NCBI RefSeq assembly: GCF_900292035.1
Contig: NZ_OMPO01000001.1
Location: 1-64,000, forward strand
Source of the DNA: Blastococcus sp. Marseille-P5729
GTDB taxonomy: Bacteria > Actinomycetota > Actinomycetes > Mycobacteriales > Antricoccaceae
Length of the DNA: 64,000 nt
Reading direction: 5' to 3'
Shown here: piece by piece, positions 17,014-31,973 of the stretch
Layout of the letters: each line of letters opens with the position of its first letter
Numbering within the stretch: position 1 is the stretch's first letter
Translations under genes and position numbers: made by a program
Notes under the pieces: model-generated
What the model was told of the DNA's origin: nothing
Databases searched by the model: none
Seen by the model: the letters and a program-made list of their open reading frames with translations, nothing else

Positions 17014-19491
17014 ATGCGCGTTCAGCTCGCGTGGCTGACCGAGCTGGTACCCCAGCTCGACGGAAAGAGCCCCCAGGAGATCGGCGACCTGCTCAGTGGC
17101 GCCGGCATTGAGGTCGACGAGATCGGCGGCCTGGGCCCGGACGACGTTGCCGGGCTGTACGTCGGCGAGGTTGCCCAGATCGAGGAGCTCACCGAGTTCA
17201 AGAAGCCGATCCGCTACTGCCAGGTGCGCTTCGACGACGGCAGCGATCCCGAGCAGACGCGCGGGATTGTCTGCGGCGCAACCAACTTCGCCGTTGGCGA
17301 CAAGATCGTCGCGGCGCTGCCGGGCGCCGTCCTGCCCGGAGACTTCCACATCTCGGCGCGCAAGACCTACGGCCGCGTCTCCGACGGAATGATCTGCTCC
17401 GAACGCGAGATGGGCCTGGGGGAGGACCACGACGGCATCTTGGTGCTGCCGGACGACGCCCCCATCGGTGCCGATGCGGTCGAGTACCTCGGGCTGCACG
17501 ACGTCGTCCTGGTCACCGAGCCCACCCCCGACCGGGGCTACCAGCTGGCGCTGCGCGGGATCGCCCGCGACCTCGCAGCGGTCCTGGGCGTACCGTTCAC
17601 CGACCCCGCCGACCAGGTTCCTGCAGCGCCGGAGGGCGACGGTTTCCCGGTCGAGCTGGCCGATCCCGCCTGTGATGTCTTCACCACCCGGATCATCCGC
17701 GGCTTCGACCCGGCCGCGCCCACGCCCGCGTGGATGGCGCGACGACTGACCGCGTCGGGCATGCGTCCCATCAGCCTCGCCGTCGACGTCACGAACTACG
17801 TCATGCTGCTGCTGGGACAGCCGCTGCACGCCTATGACCTCGACAAGCTCCAGGGCCGGATCATCGTGCGCAAGGCGCTCGAGGGCGAGCGGATCACCAC
17901 CCTGGACGACGTCGAGCGCACGCTCTCCGCCGATGACCTGCTGATCACCGATGAGGCCGGCATCCAGGGCATTGCCGGAGTGATGGGCGCCGAGCACGCC
18001 GAGATCTCCGACTCCACCACCAGCATCATGCTGGAGGCCGCGCACTTCGACCCCACCTCGATCAGCAGGACCGCCCGCAAGCACGGGCTGCTGTCCGAGG
18101 CCGGCCGACGCTTCGAGCGAACCGTCGACCCGACACTCGCCCCGCGGGCGAGCGCGCTGGCCACTGCGCTGCTCGTCGAGCACGGCGGGGGCCCGGCCGA
18201 GCCGACCATGTTGCGGGTCGGCGAGCCGGCACTGCCCCGCCCGATCACCGTCGAACCGCAGCGAGTGCGCGACCTGGTCGGGGTGGACTACTCCGTCGAC
18301 CGGATCACCGAGGTGCTGCAGCGGCTGGGCTGCCAGGTAGACCCGGACGGCGACCAGCTCATCGTCACCCCACCGCCCTGGCGGCCTGACTTCGTAGAGC
18401 CGAGCCGGGTGGCCGAGGAGGTCGCCCGGATCGACGGCTACGACAAGATCCCCTCCGTGCTGCCCAAGGCGATGGCCGGCCGTGGCCTCAACGCCGTCCA
18501 GCGGGCACGCCGCTCGGCCGGTCGGGCACTGGCCGCCGCCGGGTACGTCGAGACCCCGTCGATGTCCTTCCAGGACGACGCCGACCTCGACCGGCTCGGG
18601 GTCGCGGCCGACGACCGGCGCCGGCAGAGCGTCCGGCTGGCCAACCCGATCGCGGCCGACCAGGCAACCCTCCGGACGACGCTGCTCCCCGGCCTGCTGG
18701 CCTCGGTGCGGCGCAACGTCAGCAGGGGCGCCGAGCACGTGGCGACCTTCGAGACGGGAGTGGTGTTCTTCGAGCCGGCACGGCCCCGGTCGGCCGCACC
18801 GATCATCGACCGCGGTATCCAGCCGACGAGCGAACAGCTCGCCGCGCTCGAGGCCGCCCGTCCGGTGGAGCGCCTTCACGCGGCCGTGGCCACCGCCGGG
18901 ACCCGCCCCGCGAGCTGGTTCGCCGCGAGCGCGCGGGCCACCTGGCGCGAACCGATCGAGGCGATACGCCGGCTTGCCGACGCCGTCGGGACCGCGATCA
19001 CGATCACGCGCGCCGAAATGGCGCCCTGGCACCCCGGCCGTTGCGCGTCGATCGCGCTGAGCACGGGCGAGGTCATCGGCTACGCTGGCGAGCTGCATCC
19101 GCAGGTGTGCGAGGAGCTCGATCTGCCGCGGCGCACCAGCGTCGCCGAGATCGACCTGGAGGCGCTCATCGACGCCCGCGACGCTGAGGCGACCGCGCCC
19201 CAGGTCTCCCCGTTCCCGCGAGCCACGCAGGACCTCGCGTTCGTACTGGATGCCGATCTCCCGGTCGCGGACGTGGAGGCGACGATCCGCGACGCGGGCG
19301 GCGACCTGCTGGAGGACGTCCACATGTTTGATGTCTACAGCGGCGCGCAGGTCGGAGACGGCAAGCGGTCGCTGGCCTTCGCGCTGACCATGCGCGCTGA
19401 TGATCGAACCCTCGGCGGTGAGGAGATCACCGGGGTCCGCGAGGCGGTCATCTCGGCCGTGCGGGAGCGGCACGGCGGCGTCCTTCGGTAG
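17014..19491 (+). CDS. pheT: Phenylalanyl-tRNA synthetase beta subunit
   Basis: The 825-residue beta subunit. The order of domains is as usual: the N-terminal tRNA/OB domain with GIVCGATNFAVGDKIVAALPG, B3/B4 editing (LLLGQPLHAYDLDKL and DDVERTLSADDLLI), B5 (ITVEPQRVRDLVG), a catalytic-like core, and the C-terminal FDX-ACB anticodon-binding domain (SPFPRATQDLAFVLD onward). The ATG at 17014 follows the pheS stop by 2 bases. Length and motifs are normal. Confidence 0.96.
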   Translation: MRVQLAWLTELVPQLDGKSPQEIGDLLSGAGIEVDEIGGLGPDDVAGLYVGEVAQIEELTEFKKPIRYCQVRFDDGSDPEQTRGIVCGATNFAVGDKIVAALPGAVLPGDFHISARKTYGRVSDGMICSEREMGLGEDHDGILVLPDDAPIGADAVEYLGLHDVVLVTEPTPDRGYQLALRGIARDLAAVLGVPFTDPADQVPAAPEGDGFPVELADPACDVFTTRIIRGFDPAAPTPAWMARRLTASGMRPISLAVDVTNYVMLLLGQPLHAYDLDKLQGRIIVRKALEGERITTLDDVERTLSADDLLITDEAGIQGIAGVMGAEHAEISDSTTSIMLEAAHFDPTSISRTARKHGLLSEAGRRFERTVDPTLAPRASALATALLVEHGGGPAEPTMLRVGEPALPRPITVEPQRVRDLVGVDYSVDRITEVLQRLGCQVDPDGDQLIVTPPPWRPDFVEPSRVAEEVARIDGYDKIPSVLPKAMAGRGLNAVQRARRSAGRALAAAGYVETPSMSFQDDADLDRLGVAADDRRRQSVRLANPIAADQATLRTTLLPGLLASVRRNVSRGAEHVATFETGVVFFEPARPRSAAPIIDRGIQPTSEQLAALEAARPVERLHAAVATAGTRPASWFAASARATWREPIEAIRRLADAVGTAITITRAEMAPWHPGRCASIALSTGEVIGYAGELHPQVCEELDLPRRTSVAEIDLEALIDARDAEATAPQVSPFPRATQDLAFVLDADLPVADVEATIRDAGGDLLEDVHMFDVYSGAQVGDGKRSLAFALTMRADDRTLGGEEITGVREAVISAVRERHGGVLR

Positions 19492-19576
19492 ACCGCTCAC
19501 CCGTACGGCGTACGGCGGTGAGATGTGCGCCGCTCTCACCTCCATCCGATGGTTGCTCTCCACTACCATCGGGCGG

Positions 19577-20293
19577 GTGAATTGGGACCAGTTCGATGCA
19601 GCCCTGTTCGATCTCGACGGTGTCATCACCCCTACCGCAGAGGTGCACATGCGGGCCTGGGAGGCGATGTTCAACGAGTTCCTCGCTGCGCAGCCGGGGC
19701 AGCACGCGCCGTACACCGCCGACGACTACTTTCAGTTCGTCGACGGCAAACCGCGCTACGACGGTGTTCGATCGTTCCTGTCCTCGCGCGGCATTGAGCT
19801 GCCTGAGGGCAGCGGCGCTGCGGACCTCTCCCGGGAGACCGTCAGCGGTCTGGGCAACAGCAAGGACGCGCTGTTCAACGAGATCCTGCAACGCGACGGT
19901 GTGCAGCCGTTCGCGGGCTCGGTCGCGCTGCTGGACCATCTCGCCGGCCGCGACATCGTCCTGGCGATCGTCTCGTCCTCACGCAACGCCCGAGGAGTGC
20001 TCGCCGCGGCAGGCCTGCTCGAGCGCTTTGCCTTCGTCGTCGACGGCAACGTTGCGGCCGAGCACGCGCTCCCCGGCAAGCCCAACCCCGACACCTTCCA
20101 GTACGCGGCGCGGCAGGCCGGTGCGGACGACGCACGCTCGGTCGTCATCGAGGACGCGGTCTCCGGCGTACAGGCCGGCCGGGCCGGTGAGTTCGGACTG
20201 GTGATCGGCGTCGATCGCGGCGCTGGTGCCGACGTCCTGACCGCCGCCGGCGCCGACATCGTCGTGACCGACCTCCAGGAGCTCGTGCCATGA
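19577..20293 (+). CDS. Beta-phosphoglucomutase-like HAD enzyme
   Basis: A 238-residue HAD-superfamily protein. The nucleophile motif FDLDGVIT lies near residue 10, a cap region follows (DYFQFVDGKPRYDG), then motif II Ser in IVSSS, Lys in GKPNPDTF and acidic VIEDAVSGVQAG. The DFDGVITPTAEVH start and cap match beta-phosphoglucomutase, which converts beta-glucose 1-phosphate to glucose 6-phosphate. It is coupled by an ATGA overlap to a GH65 phosphorylase that would release beta-glucose 1-phosphate. A TACCAT at 19564-19569 is 7 bases before the GTG start, suggesting a leaderless mRNA. Confidence 0.88.
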   Translation: MNWDQFDAALFDLDGVITPTAEVHMRAWEAMFNEFLAAQPGQHAPYTADDYFQFVDGKPRYDGVRSFLSSRGIELPEGSGAADLSRETVSGLGNSKDALFNEILQRDGVQPFAGSVALLDHLAGRDIVLAIVSSSRNARGVLAAAGLLERFAFVVDGNVAAEHALPGKPNPDTFQYAARQAGADDARSVVIEDAVSGVQAGRAGEFGLVIGVDRGAGADVLTAAGADIVVTDLQELVP

Positions 20294-22791
20294 ACCTCGA
20301 CGAGCCGATGACCGATCCGCTCGACCGCAGCCGCTTCCCGGTGGACCCGTGGGCGCTTCGCGAGGTCAGCTACAGCAAGTCCGACCTGGGCACGACCGAG
20401 ACGTTGTTCACCGTGGGTAACGGCTATCTGGGCATGCGCGGCAACCCCGAGGAGGGACGCGACGCGCACACGCACGGCACCTTCGTCAACGGCTTCCACG
20501 AGACCTGGGCGATTCGGCACGCCGAGGAGGCCTACGGGTTCGCGCGCACCGGACAGACCATCGTGAACGCGCCGGATGCCAAGGTCATGAAGCTGTATGT
20601 GGACGATGAGCCACTGCTGCTGGCGACCGCCGACCTCGAGGAGTACGAGCGGGTGCTCGACTTCAAGGAGGGCGTGCTGCGCCGCGAGGTGGTGTGGCGG
20701 ACGCCGTCCGGCAAGCGGGTGCGAATCTCATCGAAGCGGATGGTCTCCTTCACGCAGCGGCACCTGGCGATCATGCAGATCCAGGTCACGATGCTGGAGG
20801 GCGACGCTCCGGTGGTGATCTCCTCGCAGATCCTCAACCGGCAGGACGGACGCGACGAGTACAACATCCCCGAGCATGCGATGGGCAAGCACTTCGATCC
20901 CCGCAAGGCCTCGAACTTCGAGGGGCGGGTGCTCGAGCCCAAGCTCAACTGGTATTCCGATCGCCGGATGATCCTGGGCTACCGGGCCACGAACTCCGGG
21001 ATGACGCTGGCCGTCGGCGCCGATCACGCGATCTCGACCGACAACGAGTACGAGCAGCTGAACTCCAGCGACGACGACTACGCCAAGAAGGTCTACCGGG
21101 TGCACGCGCACGAGGGCCGGCCGATAACAATCACCAAGGTCGCCTCGTACCACAGCTCGCGCGGAGTCCCGGTGCGCGAGCTGGTCGACCGCGTGCGCCG
21201 CACGCTGGACCGGGTGCGCGACCACGGGGTGGAGCACTACGAGCAGGAGCAGCGGGACTGGCTGGCCGACTTCTGGGCGGCCTCCGATGTCGAGATCGAG
21301 GGTCAGCCCGCCACCCAGCAGGCGGTCCGCTGGAACCTCTTCCAGCTCGCTCAGGCCAGCGCTCGCTCGGACCAGCTCGGCGTCGCGGCCAAGGGCGTGT
21401 CGGGCACCGGGTACGAGGGGCACTACTTCTGGGACAGTGAGGTGTACGTGATGCCCTTCCTCACGTACACCTCGCCGTACCTGGCGCGCAACCTGCTGCG
21501 TTTCCGCTGGAACATGCTGCCCGCCGCCCGCGAACGCGCCGACGAGCTGTCGCAGCGTGGTGCGTTGTTCCCGTGGCGGACCATCAACGGCGAGGAGGCC
21601 TCGGCGTACTACGCGGCCGGCACCGCCCAGTACCACATCGACGCGGACATCGCCTACGCGCTGGTGAAGTACGGCTGGGCCACTGGTGATGCGGACTTCC
21701 TGGTGCGGCAAGGCGTGGACATCCTCGTCGAGACCGCGCGGATGTTCGCCGATCTGGGGTTCTGGCGTAACAACGGAGAGCGCAGCTTCCACATCCACGG
21801 CGTCACGGGGCCGGACGAGTACACCGCCGTGGTCAACAACAACCTGTTCACCAACGTGATGGCCCGCTTCAACCTCGAGCAGGCCGCGCTGCAGGTCGAG
21901 TCGATCAAGGCGACCGACCCCGCTTCGTACGTGAAGCTGGTCAAGCGGCTGCGCCTGGGGGAGGACGAGCCCGCGGAGTGGCACGACGCCGCGCGGCGCA
22001 TGACGATCCCGTACGACGAGGCGCTGGAGATCCACCCGCAGGACGAGCACTTCCTCGATCGCGAGATGTGGGACCTGTCGGCGACTCCCGAAGAGAACAA
22101 GCCGCTGCTGCTGCACTTCCACCCGCTGGTCATCTACCGATTCCAGGTTCTCAAGCAGGCGGACGTCGTGCTCGCGATGTTCCTGCAGGGCGATCAGTTC
22201 ACCCTCGAGCAGAAGCGCGCGAACTTCGAGTACTACGACCCGATCACCACCGGCGACTCGACACTCTCGGCCGTCGTGCAGTCCATCATCGCCGCCGAGG
22301 TTGGCTACCACGACATGGCCTTGGACTACTTCATGAAGGGGCTGTACGTCGACCTGGCCGATCTGCACGGCAACACCAGCGACGGCGTGCACGTCGCGTC
22401 GACCGGGGGAGTGTGGAGTGCGCTGGCCTACGGATTCGGGGGCATGCGCGACTACGACGGTCACGTCACCTTCGACCCGCGGCTGCCGACCGGCTGGGAG
22501 TCCTTGCGCTTCCGGATCACTCTGAAGGGCGCACGCCTGGAGGTGACCCTGCGGCAGGGGTCGATCGAGTTCCGGGTGGACGGCGGCGACGTCGAGGTCG
22601 GCGTCCGCGGCCAGCGTCACTACATCCGCCCGCACGAGCCGGTGCGGGTCCAGCTCGACGGACAGGGAGACCGTATCGACGGGATCCTGGGCACCTCGCC
22701 GCTGATCGGCGGGCGACGGTCCGACGGCACGGTCATCACTGCGGGAGTTCCAGAGCCACCGTCGGAGCCGGTTCCCGTCACGCCCTCATAG
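20290..22791 (+). CDS. GH65 disaccharide phosphorylase (trehalose/maltose/kojibiose type)
   Basis: An 833-residue glycoside hydrolase family 65 protein. These cytosolic enzymes split an alpha-linked glucose disaccharide with phosphate, giving beta-glucose 1-phosphate and glucose. An N-terminal beta-sandwich (about residues 15-275) starts YSKSDLGTTETLFTVGNGYLG; the (alpha/alpha)6 barrel holds GYEGHYFWDSEVY, FPWRTINGEEAS and the predicted general-acid Glu near residue 510 in GPDEYTAVVNNN. The phosphate-binding region STGGVW is present near residue 702. The substrate among trehalose, maltose and kojibiose cannot be fixed by eye. It is coupled to the phosphoglucomutase gene upstream, together a route into glycolysis or trehalose use. 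Confidence 0.9.
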   Translation: MNLDEPMTDPLDRSRFPVDPWALREVSYSKSDLGTTETLFTVGNGYLGMRGNPEEGRDAHTHGTFVNGFHETWAIRHAEEAYGFARTGQTIVNAPDAKVMKLYVDDEPLLLATADLEEYERVLDFKEGVLRREVVWRTPSGKRVRISSKRMVSFTQRHLAIMQIQVTMLEGDAPVVISSQILNRQDGRDEYNIPEHAMGKHFDPRKASNFEGRVLEPKLNWYSDRRMILGYRATNSGMTLAVGADHAISTDNEYEQLNSSDDDYAKKVYRVHAHEGRPITITKVASYHSSRGVPVRELVDRVRRTLDRVRDHGVEHYEQEQRDWLADFWAASDVEIEGQPATQQAVRWNLFQLAQASARSDQLGVAAKGVSGTGYEGHYFWDSEVYVMPFLTYTSPYLARNLLRFRWNMLPAARERADELSQRGALFPWRTINGEEASAYYAAGTAQYHIDADIAYALVKYGWATGDADFLVRQGVDILVETARMFADLGFWRNNGERSFHIHGVTGPDEYTAVVNNNLFTNVMARFNLEQAALQVESIKATDPASYVKLVKRLRLGEDEPAEWHDAARRMTIPYDEALEIHPQDEHFLDREMWDLSATPEENKPLLLHFHPLVIYRFQVLKQADVVLAMFLQGDQFTLEQKRANFEYYDPITTGDSTLSAVVQSIIAAEVGYHDMALDYFMKGLYVDLADLHGNTSDGVHVASTGGVWSALAYGFGGMRDYDGHVTFDPRLPTGWESLRFRITLKGARLEVTLRQGSIEFRVDGGDVEVGVRGQRHYIRPHEPVRVQLDGQGDRIDGILGTSPLIGGRRSDGTVITAGVPEPPSEPVPVTPS

Positions 22792-22809
22792 GGATGACCG
22801 ACCCACCTG

Positions 22810-25018
<2,209 letters not shown>

Positions 25019-25022
<4 letters not shown>

Positions 25023-25938
25023 GCTCGTTTCCTTCAGCGGCAGACAAAGCAGCAGTGCTGGTCGAGGCTTTGCCGTGGTTGACGAAGTTCCGCGACCAGA
25101 TCGTCGTCGTGAAGTATGGCGGCAATGCGATGACCAATGACGAGCTCAAGCGCGCATTCGCCGAGGACATGGTGTTCCTCCGCACGGTCGGCATCCGTCC
25201 GGTGGTGGTCCATGGGGGCGGTCCGCAGATCAGCGCGATGCTCGACAGGTTCGGGATCGAGTCGAAGTTCCGGGGCGGCCTGCGGGTGACGACCGCCGAG
25301 TCGATGGACGTCGTCCGCATGGTGCTGGTCGGGCAGGTGCAGCGTGAGCTGGTGAACCTGATCAACGAGCACGGCCCGCACGCCGTGGGCATGTCCGGCG
25401 AGGACGCCCACCTGTTCACCGCCGTGCGGCGCAGTGCCACGGTGGACGGCGAGCAGGTCGACGTCGGACAGGTCGGGGACGTGGCCAAGGTGAACCCCGA
25501 CGCGATCCTCGACTTGATCCGCGCCGGACGCATTCCCGTCGTCTCTACCGTGGCTCCGGACGCCGACGGGGTTATTCACAACCTCAACGCGGACACCGCT
25601 GCGGGCGCGCTCGCCGAGGCGCTCGGGGCGAGGAAGCTGATCGTGCTCACCGACGTGGAGGGCCTCTACATGGCCTGGCCGGACAAGAGCTCGCTGCGTA
25701 GCGAGATCTCGGTCAGCGAGCTCGAAGGCCTGCTTCCCGCGCTGGAGTCCGGCATGATCCCGAAGATGGAGGCCTGCCTGCGAGCGGTTAAGGGTGGAGT
25801 CACGCGAGCGTCGATCATCGACGGACGCGACGCGCACTCGGTGCTCCTGGAGATCTTCACCAACGAGGGCAACGGAACCATGGTCCGTCCCGACAACGCC
25901 CAGTCCACCGGCCGGGCGGCGAACGAGGAGTCAACGGC

Positions 25939-25942
<4 letters not shown>
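25019..25942 (+). CDS. argB: Acetylglutamate kinase
   Basis: A 307-residue amino-acid kinase that phosphorylates N-acetylglutamate, the step usually inhibited by arginine. VVKYGGNAM near residue 30, [10 protein letters not shown] near 65 and the C-terminal [22 protein letters not shown] region are all typical. The N-terminal helix fits an arginine-sensitive hexameric form (inference). The ATG overlaps argJ and the stop overlaps argD. Confidence 0.95.
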
Positions 25943-28495
<2,553 letters not shown>

Positions 28496-28506
28496 CAGGA
28501 GTACCC

Positions 28507-29928
28507 ATGGAGCAGAACGAGGAGACCACCCGGCTGTGGGGCGGTCGCTTCTCGTCCGGACCGTCACCGGAGATGACGGCGTTGTCGCTGTCGGTCCACT
28601 TCGACTGGAGATTGGCCAAGTACGACCTGCAGGGCTCGCGTGCACACGCGCGCGTGCTGCACGCAGCACAGCTGCTCGACGATGACGAGCTAGACAAGAT
28701 GCTCGCTGCGCTGGACGAGCTGGAGAAGGACGTCGAGAACGGCTCCTTCGTCGGCACCGCGGAGGACGAAGACGTCCATACCGCGTTGGAACGCGGTCTC
28801 ATCGAGCGGCTGGGCACCCTCGGCGGCAAGCTTCGCGCGGGTCGTAGCCGCAACGACCAGGTCGCCACCGACCTGCGCCTGTACCTGCGTGACAACGTCC
28901 GCCGGATCGTCGCGGACCTCATCGACCTGCAGCAGGCGCTGCTGGGCAAGGCCGAGGAGTACCGGGACGTCGTCGCGCCAGGCATGACCCACCTGCAGCA
29001 TGCTCAGCCGATCCTGTTCTCCCATCAGCTGCTGGCGCACGTGCATGCGTTTGCGCGCGACGTCGATCGTCTGCGGGACTGGGACAAGAGGGCCGCGGTC
29101 AGCCCGCTGGGGGCCGGTGCCCTCGCCGGATCCTCGCTCGCGCTGGATCCCGTCGCCGTAGCCAAGGACCTCGGGTTCGAGCGCCCCGCCGACAACTCGA
29201 TCGACGCCGTGTCGGACCGCGACTACGTCGCGGAGTTCCTGTTCGCGACGGCACTGATCGGCGTCCACTTGTCCCGGATCGGCGAGGAGGTCGTGCTGTG
29301 GACCACCACCGAGTTCGGATGGGTGACCCTGCACGACTCGTGGGCGACCGGGTCCTCGATCATGCCGCAGAAGAAGAACCCCGATATCGGCGAGCTTGCC
29401 CGGGGCAAGTCGGGCCGGTTCATCGGCAACCTGATGGCGCTGCTGACCATTCTCAAGGCGCTGCCGCTGGCCTACGACCGGGACCTGCAGGAGGACAAGG
29501 AATGCACCTTCGACTCTGTCGAGCAGCTACAGCTCCTGGTGCCCGCGGTCACCGGCATGATCGCCACGATGACGGTCAACTCGGACGCCGTGTCGAGGGG
29601 AGCAGGCTCAGGACACGCGCTGGCCACTGACGTCGCCGAATGGCTCGTTCGTCAAGGCGTCCCGTTCCGCGAGGCACACGAGATCAGTGGCGCGGCGGTG
29701 CGCGAGTGCGACGAGCGCGGGTGCGAGCTCTACGACCTCACGGCGCAGGACCTCGCCGCCGTCGACCCGCGGCTCACCGCTGAGGTGCTCGACGTGCTCA
29801 CCGTCGACGGCGCGCTCGCCGCGCGCTCGACGCATGGCGGGACGGCGCCGACGGCGGTGATCAAGCAGATCGACGACATCAAGGCATCGATCGCCGCACA
29901 GCGGGGCTGGCTCGAGCCGGCGGAGTGA
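28507..29928 (+). CDS. argH: Argininosuccinate lyase
   Basis: A 473-residue member of the fumarase/aspartase superfamily that splits argininosuccinate to arginine and fumarate. LWGGRFSSGPSPEM opens the protein, AGRSRNDQVATDLRL and THLQHAQPILFSHQLLAH follow, and the signature loop GSSIMPQKKNPD lies near residue 280. The ATG at 28507 has an AGGAG site 6 bases upstream; an ATG at 28492, in an ATGA overlap with argR, is the alternative and adds 5 residues. In many actinobacteria argG lies between argR and argH; here it is absent. Confidence 0.95.
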   Translation: MEQNEETTRLWGGRFSSGPSPEMTALSLSVHFDWRLAKYDLQGSRAHARVLHAAQLLDDDELDKMLAALDELEKDVENGSFVGTAEDEDVHTALERGLIERLGTLGGKLRAGRSRNDQVATDLRLYLRDNVRRIVADLIDLQQALLGKAEEYRDVVAPGMTHLQHAQPILFSHQLLAHVHAFARDVDRLRDWDKRAAVSPLGAGALAGSSLALDPVAVAKDLGFERPADNSIDAVSDRDYVAEFLFATALIGVHLSRIGEEVVLWTTTEFGWVTLHDSWATGSSIMPQKKNPDIGELARGKSGRFIGNLMALLTILKALPLAYDRDLQEDKECTFDSVEQLQLLVPAVTGMIATMTVNSDAVSRGAGSGHALATDVAEWLVRQGVPFREAHEISGAAVRECDERGCELYDLTAQDLAAVDPRLTAEVLDVLTVDGALAARSTHGGTAPTAVIKQIDDIKASIAAQRGWLEPAE

Positions 29929-30539
29929 GCACCCCGCTGCCGCGCGAGTTCTTCGCGCGCGATCCGCACCAGGTCGCCCCGGAGCTGATCGGCAAGCTCC
30001 TGGTCGCGGGGCACGGCGCAGAGCGGGTCGTCGTCCGGCTCACCGAGACCGAGGCGTACAGCGACGACGACCCGGCCTCGCACACCTACCGCGGCATGAC
30101 CGCCCGCAACGCGGTCATGTTCGGCGAGCCGGGCCACCTGTACGTCTACTTCTCCTACGGCATCCACCACTGTGCCAACGCAGTCAGCCACGCCGACGGG
30201 CGAAGCGGGGGAGTGCTGCTTCGAGCCGGCGCCGTCGTCGAGGGCGCCGAGATCGCGCGCACCCGCCGGGGCAATCCGCGCGACGAGCACCTGCTGGCCC
30301 GGGGCCCGGGCTGCCTGGCGCAGGCGCTGGGCATCACCCTGCAGGACGGCGGCGCCGACCTGTGCAGTCCGTCGGGCGCGATCACGCTGCTCGATGACGG
30401 AGCCCGGCCAGAGGTACGCACCGGTCCGCGGGTGGGCGTCCGGCTGGCCCCCGACACGCCGTGGCGGTTCTGGGCTGCGGGTGAGCGCTCGGTCTCGGTC
30501 TACAAGCGCAGTCCCCGCGCCGCGCCCGACGCTCGCTGA
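29925..30539 (+). CDS. DNA-3-methyladenine glycosylase (AAG/MPG family)
   Basis: A 204-residue AAG-family base-excision glycosylase that removes alkylated purines such as 3-methyladenine. TETEAYSDDDPASHTYRGMT contains the catalytic Glu, and GHLYVYFSYGIHHCANAV and LARGPGCLAQALGI are family blocks. The GTG start overlaps the argH stop in a GTGA junction. Its link with arginine genes is positional and follows a common actinobacterial order. Confidence 0.92.
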   Translation: MSTPLPREFFARDPHQVAPELIGKLLVAGHGAERVVVRLTETEAYSDDDPASHTYRGMTARNAVMFGEPGHLYVYFSYGIHHCANAVSHADGRSGGVLLRAGAVVEGAEIARTRRGNPRDEHLLARGPGCLAQALGITLQDGGADLCSPSGAITLLDDGARPEVRTGPRVGVRLAPDTPWRFWAAGERSVSVYKRSPRAAPDAR

Positions 30540-30602
30540 GGCAGGCCACCTCCTAGACTTGGCGAGGCATCCGCACCATTCGAGAACGGATAGTGACATC
30601 CC

Positions 30603-31877
30603 GTGACCCACCTGCTGGACGACCTGGCCTGGCGCGACCTCATCGCCGACACGACCGATATCGGCGCGCTGCGCGCGTCGATGGACGAGGGCCCGATCAC
30701 GGTGTACGTCGGGTTCGACCCCACCGCGCCGAGCCTGCACCACGGCAACCTGCTGCAGCTGATCACGCTCAAGCGCTTTCAGCTGGCCGGCCACCGGCCC
30801 CTCGGCCTCGTCGGCGGATCGACCGGCCTCATCGGTGACCCGGGCGGTCGCACGGCCGAGCGACAGCTCAACTCCAAGGAGGTCGTCGCCTCGTGGGTCG
30901 AGCGGCTGGAGCGGCAGGTCGCCCGGTTTCTGGACTTCGACGGTGACAATGCGGCCATCATGGTCAACAACCTGGACTGGACCGAGCCGCTCACCGCGAT
31001 CGACTTCCTCCGCGAGGTCGGCAAGCACTTCCGGGTCGGGAAGATGCTCGCCAAGGAGGCCGTCAGCGCCCGGCTCAACTCCGAGGCCGGCATCAGCTAC
31101 ACCGAGTTCAGCTACCAGATCCTACAGGCGATGGACTACCTCGAGCTGTACCGCCGGTACGGCTGCACGCTGCAGACCGGCGGCTCGGACCAGTGGGGCA
31201 ACCTCACCGGTGGGGTCGATCTGATCCGCCGCGTCGAAGGCGCGTCGGTGCATGCGCTCGCGACCCGGCTCATCACCAAGGCCGACGGCACGAAGTTCGG
31301 CAAGACCGCCGGGGGCGCGGTCTGGCTGGACCCCGAGATGTTCTCGCCGTACGCCTTCCATCAGTTCTGGCTGGCCGCGGACGACCGCGACATCGAGAGC
31401 TGGATGAAGGCCTTCAGCCTCAAGCCCCGAGCGGAGATCGAGGGGCTGCTGGCCGAGGGCCGAGACAAGCCGCACCTGCGCATTCCCCAGCGCGCCCTTG
31501 CGGACGAGCTCACGGCGCTCGTGCACAGCCCCGCGGACCTTCAGGCAGCCGATCTTGCCGGGCGCGCCCTCTTCGGACGCGCCGAGCTGTCCGATCTCGA
31601 GCCGAAGGTGCTGGTCGCAGCGGTCGCTGAGGCCGGGATCGCCGACGTCACGTCCGAGACCGGGGGCCTTCCCACGATCGCCCAGGTGCTGCGCGATACC
31701 GGCTTGGCCAACGGGCTGGGAGACGCGCGCCGCGCGATCAAGGAAGGCGGCGCGTACATCAACAACGAGCGGGTCGGCGACCCGGAGGCCACGCTGGAGG
31801 AGGCCCAGCTGCTGGCCGACCGGCTCGTCGTCGTCCGGCGCGGGAAGCGTCAGGTCAAGGGCGCGCGGATCGGCTAG
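30603..31877 (+). CDS. tyrS: Tyrosyl-tRNA synthetase
   Basis: A 424-residue class I synthetase. The HIGH-like motif is PSLHHGN near residues 44-50, the KMSKS-like loop KFGKT near 231, and QTGGSDQWGNLTGG is intact. A C-terminal S4 RNA-binding domain (about 355-420) contains EGGAYINNERVGDPE. The GTG start at 30603 gives the usual N-terminus. It is followed directly by the rRNA operon. Confidence 0.96.
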   Translation: MTHLLDDLAWRDLIADTTDIGALRASMDEGPITVYVGFDPTAPSLHHGNLLQLITLKRFQLAGHRPLGLVGGSTGLIGDPGGRTAERQLNSKEVVASWVERLERQVARFLDFDGDNAAIMVNNLDWTEPLTAIDFLREVGKHFRVGKMLAKEAVSARLNSEAGISYTEFSYQILQAMDYLELYRRYGCTLQTGGSDQWGNLTGGVDLIRRVEGASVHALATRLITKADGTKFGKTAGGAVWLDPEMFSPYAFHQFWLAADDRDIESWMKAFSLKPRAEIEGLLAEGRDKPHLRIPQRALADELTALVHSPADLQAADLAGRALFGRAELSDLEPKVLVAAVAEAGIADVTSETGGLPTIAQVLRDTGLANGLGDARRAIKEGGAYINNERVGDPEATLEEAQLLADRLVVVRRGKRQVKGARIG

Positions 31878-31944
31878 GTCGTATTGGTTCCAGACCGGCG
31901 ACAAGACTTGTGGCACCGGGTGCCGCAGGTCACAGCGAAGCGGT

Positions 31945-31973
31945 TTGACACTGGGCGCCGGCGCTCGTAAAGT
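31945..31973 (+). promoter_or_regulatory. rRNA operon promoter P1
   Basis: TTGACA (31945-31950), 17-base spacer, TAAAGT (31968-31973): a strong vegetative promoter. It lies about 70 bases after tyrS and 630 bases before the 16S gene. The 310 bases between P1 and P2 hold no convincing gene. Confidence 0.85.
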
